Under the pieces are notes generated by a model. That model had not been told where the DNA came from, did not search any database, and saw only the letters and a list, made by a program, of their open reading frames with translations. A DNA stretch of 64,000 nucleotides from the NCBI GenBank assembly GCA_964036045.1, contig OZ038386.1, positions 17,682,329 through 17,746,328 of the forward strand. The letters are read 5' to 3'. Below are positions 11,961 to 24,701 of this stretch, piece after piece (within the stretch, counting starts at the first letter, position 1; each line of letters begins with the position of its first letter). Source of the DNA: Eutreptiella sp. 'Long Island Sound 2002'. Its lineage: Eukaryota; Euglenozoa; Euglenophyceae; Eutreptiales; Eutreptiaceae. A program made the translations under genes and the position numbers.

Positions 11961-14900
11961 TTAGTAGTGCTTGTGGCTGACCGTATGTATGGCGTGTCAA
12001 TGCGCAACGAGGCCAAAGATGGCGCTGCATTGGAGACAGGGGGCACAGTGTCAGTTGGCAAAGATGTGCTGCAAGTTACGGGGGACCAGGGGAAATGAGT
12101 GCAACGCATCCCACAGAGTGCGGCAAGAGTACCGGTTACTGCAACGATCTGTGCAACGAGTGCTACGCGAGCTCGATGATGCACCGGGAAGTTTGCTCAG
12201 CGAACGCTGTGTGATACGTCTGTCCTGGATTGCAAACCATCCCACCAGTGTCACCAGTCAGACGTCAGCTGCAGTGAGTCTGCGCATTGCATGTCCTTCA
12301 GAAGAAGGCACTTCCTGTTTGAGCCCGGGCGGCACGGCACGTGAACATCCCAAGGGCTTCGTTCTAGCCTGGTAGCCACTGGGTCACATTCCCCCGAAAG
12401 TTGATTGACCAAGAAAACCACTCTAAGAAGCAAACCAAGTTGACTGTCAATCTCTTTCATGGCTTCGATGGAGACTTGTGCGACTGTCACTTGATTATGT
12501 GGTCATGCTCGCCCAGCTCCAACTGTCCTGGTGACAACCTTTGCTTCCAACACTGTCCACCAAGGCGTTATCTTGGCCCACGGAAACGAAGGTTTTTTGG
12601 TGGACCTTTGGCGACGACGTATGTGAAATTTTGCTGAAACAGACTTCCCCCTTGCGATGCCGGGGTGTGTCCGATTCGACCGCCATGCCGGGACGTGTTC
12701 GATTCGAGTCCGCGATGCCTGGGCGTGTGCGAGTGACCACACGTTGAGGGGGGGTTCCGTGAAAGGTGCTCGGGGGCGTACCTGTGGACTGACTACTCAG
12801 TCAACATATGCACAAGCGCTGCAGCACGACGTCACACTAAAATCAAGGCGAGGAGGGTCCAAGAGCACGATCAACGGTGCAGATGTTGTGAATCGTTGCA
12901 CTTGTGGTGCAAGACAACAATCCCTGCCGATAAGGTGGACGTGGTACGGCGTGTGCAGTCCACCGCCTCATGCTGTTGGGTTTGTGCTTGGGGGTGTCCC
13001 CCTTCAGTCGTAGCCAAGCCCCCGCCAAAGAAGCGCTTTTTCTCAGGGATCCACAGAGGTATGCGGGGCAGGGACAGAGGTTTTGGGGTAAACACGCAGG
13101 TACCTGAAGGGACGTGCGGGGACGATCTATTTTAAAAGACGATTGGAGTGACCAAAGTTTGTGTATGAATGGATGGCCCGCCTGGACTGGTTTCATGGAG
13201 AGTTGTGTCTCGTCACTCCACTTCTGGTGCTCTCAGTGGTGACCATTAGCACCCTGTTCATAGGCTGGTGCAAGCCAAAGCTTTGGGTTTAAGGGGTGAT
13301 GTAAAGAGGAGGCTGTCCATGGACATGCAATTTGTGGCCCCTGCCTTCTTTTCTAAGCTGAGGCAAACTCCAAAAATAGGGTCCTTGCAGGTCGGAACAG
13401 AATATGACGAAGACACAGGCAGAAATGGCACCTTCCGACTGTTGGGAGCAACCAGAAAAATGCTCAAGTCAGAATCTTTGAATGTCTTCTTGTAATATTG
13501 ATATTGTCTATCAACATTCCTCATGCTTTGGGTGCGGTCCAACTACTGGTTTTTGTGTGGGGCCGTCAAGTTGCACGATTAGAATGCGGGTGCGACTGCC
13601 AAGGTGGGAAATACTTGCAAGATTGTAACAAGGGGAATCGCAGGCCAAGAAAACGCCACGTCAGCCAAGATCATGAGACAGGTGCGAAGAGATGACAACG
13701 AACCAAGAGTGCATTCAAGGAGCCAACATTGCACCGAGGGGCATCTCATTCGAGTGTCGGCCCACATCGAGAAACTGTGCTCTTTTGGGTCCCAGCCATT
13801 TTGCGGCAGAATCAGCCTTGACCTCTCAATCACTCTCCAGTTGAGCTCGTGCCCAACCATGCGGAGTACCATTCGTGGGCGTTCTTCGAAGGAAAATTTC
13901 TGAGACAACTCAGTTCCAAAGAGGCATGGTGACACTCCAGAAAATGGATTTTACGGCTTCCCTTCAGAGATCAATCTATGAGTACAGAAGTATCTCAGTA
14001 CCTCAGTGAGTATCTCTGGCAACAAATGCTGCACTCATAACCCTGCGCACTGTGAAAACCAATGCCATGCAGCAATAGGCTAGTCTGAGATTGCATGGCT
14101 TTTGCAATACAGAGTTGGAGCGACGACCAGCACCTGTGCCCTGCCCCGTTGTTTTGTGGGTATGGAGGACGGTGGGCGGGGGGCAAACTGTAATCCTAGA
14201 AGCTCCTGCAGACAGATTGCATTCTCTTCCATCACTGCATGGTTTCCTTGGCAAGTGCGCCAAAACAGCAGGAAGGAAACATGGAACAAACACGCCAAAA
14301 CAAAACGAACCGATCAATGTCATTGTAGACATGCACAGACATGGCACGCGCAGGAACATGCATCGTTAATGCTTGAACTGGGTGGTGCATGCAAGGTTCT
14401 GTCGTCATTCAAAGTTCACGCTACCGTGTTGACTGCGCGTTTGGTTCAACAGTGCTTCGTCTGGTTTTGGCGTGTTTGTTTCATGTTTGCTTCGTGTTGT
14501 TTTGGTTGTATTTGGTTCGACTATGATTCACACCCTGAATCTCCAGACGCGGTAACATAAATTTCTATCCAAAGAACTCCTCCAACCAGAGAGAAATGTG
14601 GCTTTCTGGGAAGGACAGGTTTTAGTTGCAAAATTCTTTCGTTAGGGTGCAATCGTGGCCTCCTCGTCGCATGCAACCCCGATCCGTGTACCCTTAACCT
14701 CCTAGCTTCCCTACCTGTGTAGTAATAGACGAGAGGTTCGACGGATCTTACCAAGGTGAGCACAAAGGAAAAGGAGGATAGGTCACAATATTGGGATTGC
14801 AACCAATGAGGATGGAGGGGTTCACGGTCATGCGATTGAGCCCCCCCCCCCGCCCGCGCGCGTGTCCAACGAATGCCTTGTCCAATGAACACTTCCCTTC

Positions 14901-15751
14901 GGAACGTAGTTTTAGGGGGGCTAATTAATTAGGTACAAGGTTTCAGAACCGAGGTTTCAGGTTAGAGGATTGGGGAAATGAGGGGCTGTTGTGATGCATC
15001 TTGCAATAATGGTCGGAAAAGGTGGAAAAAATTGAAAAGCAGGATGTGAGGGAATGGTATCCCTCAACTACAGGACCTTCATTGCCCACCATGACTAATA
15101 CTCTGTTTGCACCTGGCCGGGAGGTGCTATTCAAGAGGTACCACACTGGTGAGCTGCTCTGAATGAAAGTGCTGATTGGAAGCCTCCAGTGCATTGGGCT
15201 TTGAATGGGCTGGGTATCTTGCGCTAGGGACATGGTTTCACAACATTGTTCGCCGGACACAGGGGGGGGGAAGGGTTACAGTGGGGGACCATTCTGAAGG
15301 TGCTGACATTCCTGGATAGTGTTCTCCGGTCCGGGCTGAGGCTCTGGCGCAAAAAAAAAACGGCAACATGCCACACATTTGAGATTGCACCTTTACACAC
15401 TTCCCTTTTCGCCACTTTATGGTTTTGCACTATGGTTGCTTGCTGTTTTTGTGTGAGGGATTTTTGGCATTTTTGGACGTTTGATGTGGTGAGTCTTGTG
15501 TAGTAGAAGGGTGCTAATTTTACTTCAATATGCAGCCAAATCTACATGCTGAAATGGGCCATGCCCCCGGCCACAATAACTGATGAATTTGTTTTATTTA
15601 TCTGGAGCAAGTTGCACACAAGATGACACCAGCGTTCAGACACTGATGATTGGTTTTTTCAACGGGGAGGAATGGCTCCTTCACTGCAGGGACCTATCAG
15701 GAAGGTCAGGTATTAATGCAGCTTGCTGCATATTCTTCTCAGCAGACCAAT
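11961..15751. other. No recognisable gene; one minisatellite
   Basis: No family motifs or linkable exons were found. A three-copy 30-bp repeat lies at 12653-12742. Short open frames here (for example 13258-13542 minus, 14003-14359 minus) lack domains and show no conserved-looking composition. Confidence 0.5.
12653..12742. repeat. 30-bp minisatellite, three copies
   Basis: Three head-to-tail copies of a roughly 30-bp unit of the form CGCGATGCCGGG(A/G)(C/T)GTGT followed by CGATTCGAGTC. The last copy is the most diverged. The unit contains a GTTCGATTCGAGTCC segment that resembles a tRNA B box, but no tRNA fold is seen. Confidence 0.8.
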
Positions 15752-18375
15752 ATGAGTATCCTTCAATACAATGGAGGCGCCATAGTGGCCATGGCCGGGA
15801 AGGAATGCGTGGCGATTGCTTCTGACATGCGGTTTGGTCAGCAGTTCCAGACCATCGGCATGAAAAATCCTAAAGTGCATGAGATCACGGACAAATGCTA
15901 CGTTGGTCTGGCAGGCCTCGCCACCGACACCGTCACAGTCCTCCAGAAACTCCAGTTCCGGACTAATTTGTACAAGCTTCGTGAGGTATCACCCTCTCTT
16001 TCCTGGCCACTGTCTCTCTTTTGTCTGTCTGCTCGTGATTTGAATTGATTGATGCTGGATCATGTTTTCTTGTCTTCTTGTCGTGTGACTCAGGGGTGCC
16101 CTAGTGCAGTGTGCGTGCACTTGGAACTGCTAAGGCTGTCAAGCCTCGACCATTCAAGTGGTGCGGCTGGTTGCTGCCGATGAGAAATGCAGATGCGCTG
16201 CTGCCGCAGAGCTGGAGAGCTCCGAACGTTGATCCCGAAAGTTATCTCGAGTGAGCAGGCAACGCCAGCTCATCTTGGTCTGCCCCTCGGCGCCAAAAAA
16301 GAAAGCCCGCATTTTTTCATTTTGGTCTCGAGGGGGTTGTAAGCATGTGCTCTGATTTTTGAAACCTCTTCCTCTTTGGTAAGAAGTTCCAAGTTTAACC
16401 CCTCTCAGCGAGTTACCAACCTCCGACATTTGCACCTTTTCTTCACTCTGTGGTTGGTGCCGGCCAAGCACCAGTGCAGTCGTTCATGACCTTCGCTTAT
16501 GTTGCCTCGTGAAGGTGCTTTTGTTTGCTGCCTTTGGGTGATACCTGTCTAGAATTAGAGCGCCTGCATGAGGGTTGATGGGCTGACGCTAGTAGTCCTG
16601 TTGATTCCTGTTGCAAGAACCAAGTGCAGAAGTTGAGTGAGCTCCAGTCCATCAGTGAGCAGTTCCAATGGGACTTGGCCCAGGAATGATGTGACAGTAG
16701 GCTGCACCACGCCCTGATCTTCCAGAAACAAGAAGCACAGAGGAGCTCTCCCAGACCCCCAGAAATACTGCCATGCTGTGCTCCACTTGGCACCCCTTAC
16801 AGCCTCTCAGGTCGTCTTACACACTTAAAACCTAGAAAACTAAACCCCAGATGATGCACAAACTGATCAGTCCATTGCTGTATCCTGGTATTTTGGTCTT
16901 GGTTAGAAAGTGGACGCCAACCATACATGTCACAAAGTATTTCAGTCTCACATGTGCATTGATGATATGATGTTCACAGAAGTACTGCCAAGTTGTCTTT
17001 TGTGGGTTGCATTGGGTTGTGCAGAGGACATAGTCGTAGAGCTTAGCTTCTTGCGGTGGGAGTGTTGGGAGAAGACATAGGTGTAGAGCTTAGCTTTCTG
17101 TGGTGGAAGTGTTGGGAGAAGGTGAGAGAAAATTTGATTGGGGGCTTTGTGTGGACAAATAACCTAAAAAGTAGCATGCAGGGTGAGTATGTGCATCCAG
17201 TACAAGGATTCTGCCGTTGTTGGAATAGAGTCCTGGACTTGGGTGTTATTTGCAATGTGGCTGTCTCCACTCCAAGGTCAATTGAATTTTCAAGCGTTCA
17301 TCATCTGCATGCACTCATCTTGGGCATGGGATCAATTGCTACACTTCATGATCCGGGTGCCAAAGGACATCTGTCGTGATTAATGTGAAGCCCAGCCAGT
17401 TTGCAAATGATTTATCTTGGGCATCGTAGACAAAGTTCGCTGCTTCGGCTGTGATGTTGTGGTTGTCAGGGAAGGTGCTCAAAAGCATGTGAATTGTGGT
17501 GTGGGGGGCGAAGGGTGGTACATGGAGGGTTTTGAAAGGGTGGTACATGGAGGGTTGAAACTTGTAAGCTAAATTTTCTCGAAGTTCAATAAAAGCTGCA
17601 CAAATCTCTGTTTGAAGCCACCCTGAAATGCACCACAAAAAAGCAGCTTGACTGGCTGTGGGCCATGCACTGCAGAGGCAGGGATTATCTGGAGATGCGA
17701 TTTTCGGTGAGTGCAGATCGGGATCAGGTCGCTCTGTGCCATTTGGGTTAGTCAGACCTGTTGCGGGGCCAGCCCCAGTGCAATCAGGCGATTCAGGGGC
17801 GACTGTTTGCCACAAGTCCAACATACGTGACTGTCATCTCTGGCCCATGTGCCATTGCCCCTCTGGTTTCCCATCAACTTAAGGTGTTAAAGTCGACCAA
17901 AGGTTCCGCCGACACCTTCGCGTAGCTCACCGTAAGTAGGTCGGTGGCTCTGTGCCCAGAACTAGCCTATCCTTTGTCTCTTGCTCAATCCCAGGAACGT
18001 GACATCAGCCCCAAGGCCCTAGCAGCCCTCATCTCCCACATGCTGTACGAGCGTCGCTTCGGCCCCTGGTTTACGGAGCCTGTGGTCGCAGGCCTGGATG
18101 CTGACAACCAGCCATACGTCTGTGCCATGGACTTGCTCGGTGCAGACTGCGTCCCCGGCAATTTTGTGGTCTCGGGGACCTGCTCCGAGTCGCTGTACGG
18201 TATGTGCGAGAGCCTCTGGCGCCCAGACATGGAGGTTGAAGACCTCTTTGAAACTGTTTCACAGGCGATGCTCTCTGCACTGGACCGTGACTGTCTCTCC
18301 GGGTGGGGCTGCACCGTTGTCTTGATCTCCAAAGATAAGGTGGTCACCCGTGAGCTGAAGGCGCGCATGGATTAA
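15752..18375 (+). CDS. PSMB3: 20S proteasome subunit beta type-3
   Basis: Non-catalytic beta-3 subunit of the 20S core, in the two inner beta rings. Exon 1 is 15752-15985 (MSILQYNGGAIVAM to NLYKLRE). The intron runs from GTATCA at 15986 to the CCAG ending at 17994. Exon 2 is 17995-18375 (ERDISPKALAAL to LKARMD, stop TAA). The junction is in phase 0 and the product is 204 residues, against 205 in human PSMB3. Diagnostic strings include YVGLAGLATD, LYERRFGPWFTEPV, AGLD, VVSGTCSE, YGMCESLW and the C-terminal LKARMD. The 2.0-kb intron holds small tandem duplications. The start is fixed by the family N-terminus, although the frame is open upstream to 15650. Confidence 0.97.
17030..17125. repeat. 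Tandem duplication inside the PSMB3 intron
   Basis: Two diverged copies, about 50 bp each, of a unit reading roughly ACATAG(T/G)(C)GTAGAGCTTAGCTT, a short linker, then GTGTTGGGAGAAG. A second short duplication (GGTGGTACATGGAGGGTT, twice) lies at about 17515-17555 in the same intron. Confidence 0.75.
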
Positions 18376-19939
18376 GATGGGCTGAAGATGTGGGGTCCCA
18401 AGAGAAGTCACGTGCAGTGGCTGCTGCTGAGCCTGGCAGTTGAAGGCCAAGATTCTTTCATGTCATTCAACTCTGGCATCCAAGCCTCAGGATGACCCAA
18501 TAAGATTCTTTCATGTCGTTTCATCCTTAAAGCTGTTCATCTGTGGTGGGCATGATAGTGGTGGTGATGGTGGTGCTTGTCTCGTTATTGGGAGTGGCGG
18601 TTTATATCTGTATTAAAAGTGCCGAATTTTGTTCTCGCTGCCGCTCATCTGATGCAGCAATAGTAATTTGATTTCGAGCTGTACCTGATGGCTGGGCTTT
18701 GGTCACAAGTGAGGGACCTGGTGGCATTGCTTGCCAGATGTGACCTCTCTTGTATGCCAGCTTGCATCTTCAGCTCTGTGTGAATTAGCTGTGGTCACTG
18801 TGTTGGGAAACAAATTGGGGCTGTGCGCGCAGTGTGCACTCTGTGCAACCATTTTCCACGGTGGAGAGTGGACAACAAAACCTGACCGCAAGGCCATATA
18901 TGGCGCAAGCATGCAAATTAAGGAGCATCAATGGAGAGGTTCATGCTTTGTAGGTCAGCTGTTTTCATCCACCCTCTCCTGTCCCTCGGAGGATTCTAAG
19001 GGGCTGTTACTCGGGTCCGTAAGGAGGACGACAGCAATATGTGCACGCGGTGCAAGCAGTGCTCCTTAAGATTTTGTATGGAGCTATGTTGGTTGCACTG
19101 TTTGTGTTGTTGCTATCAATTGTTCAAAGTTCTACCTGGTTTTGCGGCTGATGATTTCGTGCTGGTTGTTTTTGTAGATGTATGGTGTTGTCAGTGTTGC
19201 AGTTTTGTTTCACTGAGGTGGATTTTACCGTTGGGTTAGTATTGCAGTTGTGGTTGCAGTGGCATTTTGGTCTGATTGACATGAGATTGTGGGCCATGCA
19301 CGGTGTTTCTTGCACACAGCTTTGCAGCATGAAACTGGAGGAGCACAGGCCCAGGCCCAAGTGCGCCAGGAGGGTCAGGAGGGCGAACAGGGGCAGGGCA
19401 AATTTGATATCAGACAGTCGATTGATTGAGGTGTATATTTGGATCAGTGTTATGAGCATTTTCCCTGAGCGGGTCACTCGGAATCATCCTTGATTGGGAA
19501 TGGGTATCATCTTTCAGGACGGGATTTTGACCACAAGAAGGGGTGAGGTTCTGGGACAGAAGTAGGTATCGGCCATCGCATCAACACAATGCCGGGCCTG
19601 CGTTCAATGCCGGCATATTGTGACGGCAGAGGCACGCAAATCCACACTGCACAAGCAATGTTACGGAATTCTTCACAAATTGAACCTGTGAACACGGGCG
19701 TCAAAATTCGTTCAAACGCTGGCTCCCCAATGCCCATCTCAATCCACTCCCGGTTGTCCCAGTGCTGTGCTTGCCCTCGCCCAATTGTGCATGGCCCAGG
19801 TTCTGTCACCCTTTGGCCACAATAGGAGGACATGAAAACCAGTATTGCACCCATTCGGATCCCTTGATAGTGTCCATCGGCCCTTTTTGTCAAGTTAGTA
19901 ATAGGCTACCCCAATATCTTCTGCACATGTGGCCATATG

Positions 19940-20000
19940 TTTTGGCGCCACAGGGCAAGCACTTCCACTCAGGGCCACTTGACCACACCATCGCCCAATG
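19940..20000. repeat. Dispersed repeat, copy 1 (inverted partner at 21880-21945)
   Basis: The segment reading GCGCCACAGGGCAAGCACTT, CCACTCAGGGCC, ACTTGACCACACCATCG matches the reverse complement of 21880-21945 (CACCAAAGGGCACGCAATTC, CACGCAGGGCTG, CTTGACCAGGCCATCG). Divergence is moderate, so these look like old copies of one interspersed repeat in opposite orientation. Confidence 0.65.
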
Positions 20001-21050
20001 GGGGGCGCATAGTGCATGCTCACTTGATGCCAAGCCGTCCAAGATGCTTGAGATTTGCTGAGAGCACAATCAGTCAAGCGTGGCAGCCCTCGGGGGTTTG
20101 CCTCTTGGTCCATGAGTGGTGTGAGACCTGAGTCAATCACTTTCCTCGCAGTGCACCAGGCTCCTGGGGTGTTGCGCATGGAACATGTGTAACCTGCAGA
20201 CTTTTTGTTAGCTGTAACCGGCACACACTTTTTTCTTCTTTATGCAACCTGCATACCAAATAAAGGTGAAAGGAAAAAATGCTTTTTTGTTGAAGTTGTT
20301 GAAGTCTTGGTGTGCACAGTTTTTTGGTTTTTGATGTGACCCGCATACATTTTTTTTTTGGTCGCAACCTGCGTGCAATGTTTTTTTTCCAAAAAAAAAA
20401 AAGAACAGAGAGATGAACCCAACAACCACCATTGCTACCAGAGGAGGTGAAGCATACATGCTTGTCTGAACAGCGTAGTCCCTATCTCTCCTGCACTATG
20501 TCTGTGACTGTACCTGCCCCTAGGCCCCCGCAGGCCCACTGCCTCTTGTTTCTCTCTGAGCTTGAGGGGTGACCTACCCCCCTCCAAGACAGTGGAGTTT
20601 GGAGGGTGCTCGCTGCCACTGATGTTGGAAATGTAAAACAGGGCCAGGGGGGTCTGGATCACCAAATGTTACCCATTAGTGGTGCACAGCATACTCAAAC
20701 TTTTGCCAGTTGTTTCAGGGCTTTCCGTCCATGCTGTGTGCCAGATGCCAGTTGGCTCCACCAAGGCCGTTTGGTGGCCAAGGTATCTACGTGCCTCCAG
20801 TGTTTGCTTTACCACGGGGCCTGAGTAAATATGTGCTCCACCAGGGCCTTTTGGTGTGACTTTGGTAGTTATGTGCCGTGTTGTACAGCTGTGTTGTGGT
20901 TACGGGGGGGGGGGGGGGTCGCAAAGCCCGAAGCGAAGCTGTAGCCGCCCCAGTGCTACTGCTCAGGTATCCTCAAAAAAACTGGGGGGGGGGGCATTAG
21001 GGGCTTAGTGTTTGTGGTGTGGTGTGGAAAGGACCGCTGAGTCCATCCTA

Positions 21051-21388
21051 CCCCCCCCCCCCCGTGTCCAAGAACCACCTTGCGCAAGAACCAACCCCTG
21101 GTTCCGCGGTCAAATTCTCGCATCACTTTTTTTACCAGGGTAGTGGGTTTTTCATGTTTCTGGTGGATGTAGGACAGCTATTCAGCCCACTACAGCCCAG
21201 TCAGCTGCGATTCACTCTCATTTGTCAACGTGGTTAACTGTGGGAAAGGTACGGGGTTGCCCACGGCTGTGCGCAAGAACCAACCCCTGGTTCAGCGGTC
21301 AAATTTAGGGGGAAAAGTGTGCGCAAGAACCAACCCCTGGTTCCGCGGTCAAACATTGCTGGTTCTTGGACACGGGGGGGGGGGGGGG
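21051..21388. mobile_element. MITE-like element, family A, copy 1 (TIR, poly-C/poly-G ends, TA flanks)
   Basis: A 338-bp element that begins with C13 then GTGTCCAAGAACCA and ends with TGGTTCTTGGACAC then G15. The inner 14 bp of the ends are perfect inverted repeats. TA dinucleotides stand directly outside both ends (21049-21050 and 21389-21390). Inside, the motif GCGCAAGAACCAACCCCTGG followed by TTCCGCGGTCAAA occurs three times (about 21078, 21270 and 21325). There is no transposase frame. The closest named class is a Tc1/mariner-type MITE because of the TA target, but the homopolymer termini are unusual. Confidence 0.8.
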
Positions 21389-22435
21389 TACATCATCAAA
21401 GTCAGTTTCCTGTGGGCCCAGACGAGGTGCCAGGAAGGGGGGGGGGGGCGGACCCCAAGAGGCCCCCAAATGTGGTTTCACACACCACGGTTCGACTGTC
21501 ACAATTAACCAGACACGTCCAAGGTGCAGGCAAAAACTATCCTGGCATTTTCAGCCACCTGGAGGGGAGGAGGAAAGGTTCTTGGCCACCCTCCCCCCCT
21601 ATTCCCTCCTACCAGCGAGTATGCGTCAGCATGCACTTCCTGGTTGAAAAAGACCCTATGTATGCCATCCAAGGAAATTCTATTACATCTTTGAGTACCA
21701 AATAGCTCTCACTCACTGTACGTTCTCCATAAAACTAAGAACAACGCAAACAAATACAGATTCACAAGAAGCGAATACTTGTGAAAGAAGGCCTTCGTCG
21801 CCTTCATCATTCTATTTTCTTCCCCCAAATATGAGTTGACGGAAGCACATGCGCACAAAGCAGGAAACGGTACCACCCCGATGGCCTGGTCAAGCAGCCC
21901 TGCGTGGAATTGCGTGCCCTTTGGTGCAAATAGGGGCAGGCAAGTAGCATGGCAGGGCATGGAACTGCACACCAGGATGGTTCAAACGTAGGATAGGGGG
22001 GCAGGGCAAGGACAGGTCCAGCTGCTGACAGTCCAAGCCATTGAACCACAGACATGTCTGGCCATCCCCAACTGCCTGCTTCTGCTGACACATATTGGAA
22101 TCCAACTTGGGGGGGCGTATTGTGCACTGTGCGCGCACTATGCACAAACTCTGCATAGGAACAAACCCAAGCTGGATAGCACTGCCTAATATCCCAATGA
22201 TAACCCTTGTACTGCATTTCTTTATGGTGCATTTGTTCAACAGTGCTCATGATAGGGCTGGACAACATGGGTCAATCCTTGACAGATCTTATTGTCAAGA
22301 ACTCGATAGTGATTTTGAACGTTTGTCAAATGATTTGCTTCAGTTGGGTTCATTGTGCACGTGCGTTTCACAATGTTGTGAGGTGGTGCCAAGGTGCAAC
22401 CCAGGGCGTTGGTGGCTGGGTGGGGATGGTTGAAA

Positions 22436-22505
22436 CATGGGTTGTCTACCATTGTGGGGGTTGTAGTATTGTCTGGTTGTCTACCATTGTGGGGGTGTAG
22501 TTTTG
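22436..22505. repeat. Two-copy tandem repeat
   Basis: A unit of roughly 35 bp, GGTTGTCTACCATTGTGGGG plus TTGTAGTATTGTCT, is repeated twice head to tail with small differences. Confidence 0.75.
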
Positions 22506-23112
22506 TCTGGATAGGCACAACTGGTGCTCAATCCCCTAAAACTCCTCTAGTTTGCCCTGTAAAATGCGCGCTGTGTGTGCTGTGGCACTGTGCACAAACA
22601 CCCCCCCCTTGCAAATGCTTCGGTCTTTTGTAGTGCCAGGCCTGGCCCATGCAAATACCCCTATTTTCGAGGGAGGAGACCTGCACCAACCTTTTCATCA
22701 TCCTCTATCTTTTTTAAATTGCTTGGCAGCCTTCCTTCAGTACCCATGGCATACATGTTTAGGCATACCTCCACAGCCCCAGGGTTGCACCCACAGAATT
22801 CTTAGATTTCATTGAAATCATTACAAGAAATAAGCAATGAATTATGACAGCTGACAGCTCGCTGTGCAGCGAGGTTTGCAGAGGAAATCAGATACACTTC
22901 TTTGCTTGCTTCATTTCCAAGCCGGGAGTCGTCACAAGGCATGATATTCATTAAGCAGTTGGGCAGCATATCATACATCCGCAACTGCAAACATCCCTCT
23001 GCAAGTGTATCAGCTCTTTGTTTTGTTGGTACGCTACGCCACACGGTGTTTCCCACGTGGTTAACAATTTGCTGTAGCCAACAACTGGTTCTGCAGAGAC
23101 AAGTTTTTATTT

Positions 23113-24457
23113 ATGGCCCAAGTTTTTGTCACGAGTTCCCATGACGCTGATGACGACATCGAGGCTCGGACCCGAGAATCCAGCTCTCCAAAGGACAAGT
23201 TGGCACAAGACGGCACCAAGTCTCTCTTTTGGACAAAGCCTTGGTATGCCTTGGGATCCCAACTCAAGGGCAGAACCCCTGGGGAAATTTACATGAATGA
23301 AAATGCTGTCAGGGCACGTGCTGGACTCCTGAACATAACTGCATGGGTCGTCTTTGTCATCTTGCTCACCGCAGAGAAACCGCTGTTTATAGCATACACA
23401 GTCGGTCCTCTCGTCGGGTGGGATATGTTGGCAGCCTCCATCTTTGGGTTGGTTCCACTTTCCCCATATGGCGTCCTGGGCACACTACTGGCATGGGGTC
23501 CCAAGCCTATTTGGAAGCCTGCAGGGCCCAAGCGTTTCGCCTGGGCTCTTGGAGTGGGGATGGTCACTGCCTGCCTGGTCCTTGGTCAGTTCCAGCAAAG
23601 GACTGCAGCCATTGCTGTCAATATTGTTTGTATCACCCTTACGTGGATGGAAGCTGCACTGGGATTCTGCTTGGGGTGCTGGACTTGGAACAACGTGATC
23701 GTTCCTCTCTTGGGTAAAAAGAAGTGCACCGAGTGCAATATGGACGTGCCTAAACAGGGCACAGTGGCTCGAGTGAAAGAGGTCCAGGAAATCACCCAGA
23801 AGCACCCTTTGGTGGTTTTCTCCAAGACGTTCTGCCCTCATTGCAAACGAGCCAAAGACCTTCTGCAGCTACTAGGGGCCGAGTTTGAGGTCTGTGCCCA
23901 TGCCTGTGCCTATTTTGGGACGTGTGTGTGCCAATGTCTTGGCCAATATGTGTGCCTGTGTCCGTGACCACGTCTGTCTGTGCCCTCTGTGTCCATGTCT
24001 GTGCCTAGATTTGTGCAAGACTTGTTCCGTCCCAATACTTGTACCTCTGCCAACATCTATGCCCTTGCCTGTGTCTGTGCTTGTGCTCATGCCCTGCCAA
24101 CATATGTGCGCACCATACTTGGCGCTAACACCTGCCTCAATGTTTGTAGACACCTGCCGACACCTGCCATAGCAGGTGGTAGCGCCAAGTGTGGTGCCCA
24201 CGCCTGTTCTTGTGTCCGTGAATGGACCCGTGTCTTTGACCTTGTGTACCCAGGTTGTGGAGTTGGACCACACAGACGACAAGGATGGCTACGCCATGGC
24301 ATTGGTAGAGCTGACTGGCCAGAAAACGGTCCCCAACATCTTCATTGGGGGTAAATCCATCGGTGGGGCTGATGACACCTTCAACCTCCACAATGAAGGC
24401 AAGTTATGCCCGCTCTTAGTCCAGGTGGGTGTGCCAGCTTCGAACTGCGTTCTGTGA
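23113..24457 (+). CDS. DUF4395 membrane domain fused to dithiol glutaredoxin
   Basis: Exon 1 is 23113-23889; the intron runs from GTCTGT at 23890 to the CCCAG ending at 24253; exon 2 starts at 24254. The junction is in phase 0 and the product is about 326 residues. Residues 60-200 form a membrane domain matching DUF4395: NENAVRARAG, hydrophobic helices, PKRFAWALG, and the hallmark GFCLGC at 184-189. Residues 217-326 form a glutaredoxin with active site CPHC (241-244), cis-proline TVP (284-286), GG (296-297) and a C-terminal NLHNEGKL. Glutaredoxins reduce disulfides or glutathionylated proteins using GSH, so this one would probably work at a membrane. A further donor-like CAG/GTGGGT occurs at about 24423, so the last ten residues are uncertain. 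A CxxC (KCTEC, 205-208) links the two domains. The 364-bp intron is rich in GTGCC-type repeats. Confidence 0.9.
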
Positions 24458-24701
24458 ACCTGAAAGCCGCTGCATCTTCATGCAGATTTCAAGCACCGGC
24501 ATCAGAGGCAGCGTAATGGTTTCCTGCAGATGTTGCACTGCACATGCCTAGATTCATAGGGTCTATTGGATTTTCAACTGCTAGGGGAGCAATTGAGCCC
24601 CCTGACCCTCCCACACTTCTGGTAGACCCCACGAAATTGAACAGGCAACTGAGCAGGCCCCTGAAAGGTGACCTGGCCTGCCTCCAAAATTCAACAAAAA
24701 A

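Larger units (their letters stand above)
18376..23112. other. Repeat-rich intergenic region
   Basis: No gene is supported. It contains a full TIR element (21051-21388), a two-copy tandem repeat near 22436-22505 (GGTTGTCTACCATTGTGGGGG, then TTTTGTCT-like ends), and one copy of a repeat at about 19940-20000 whose inverted counterpart lies at about 21880-21945. There are also T-rich degenerate repeats near 20200-20400 and G runs at 20904-20920 and 20984-20994. Confidence 0.5.
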
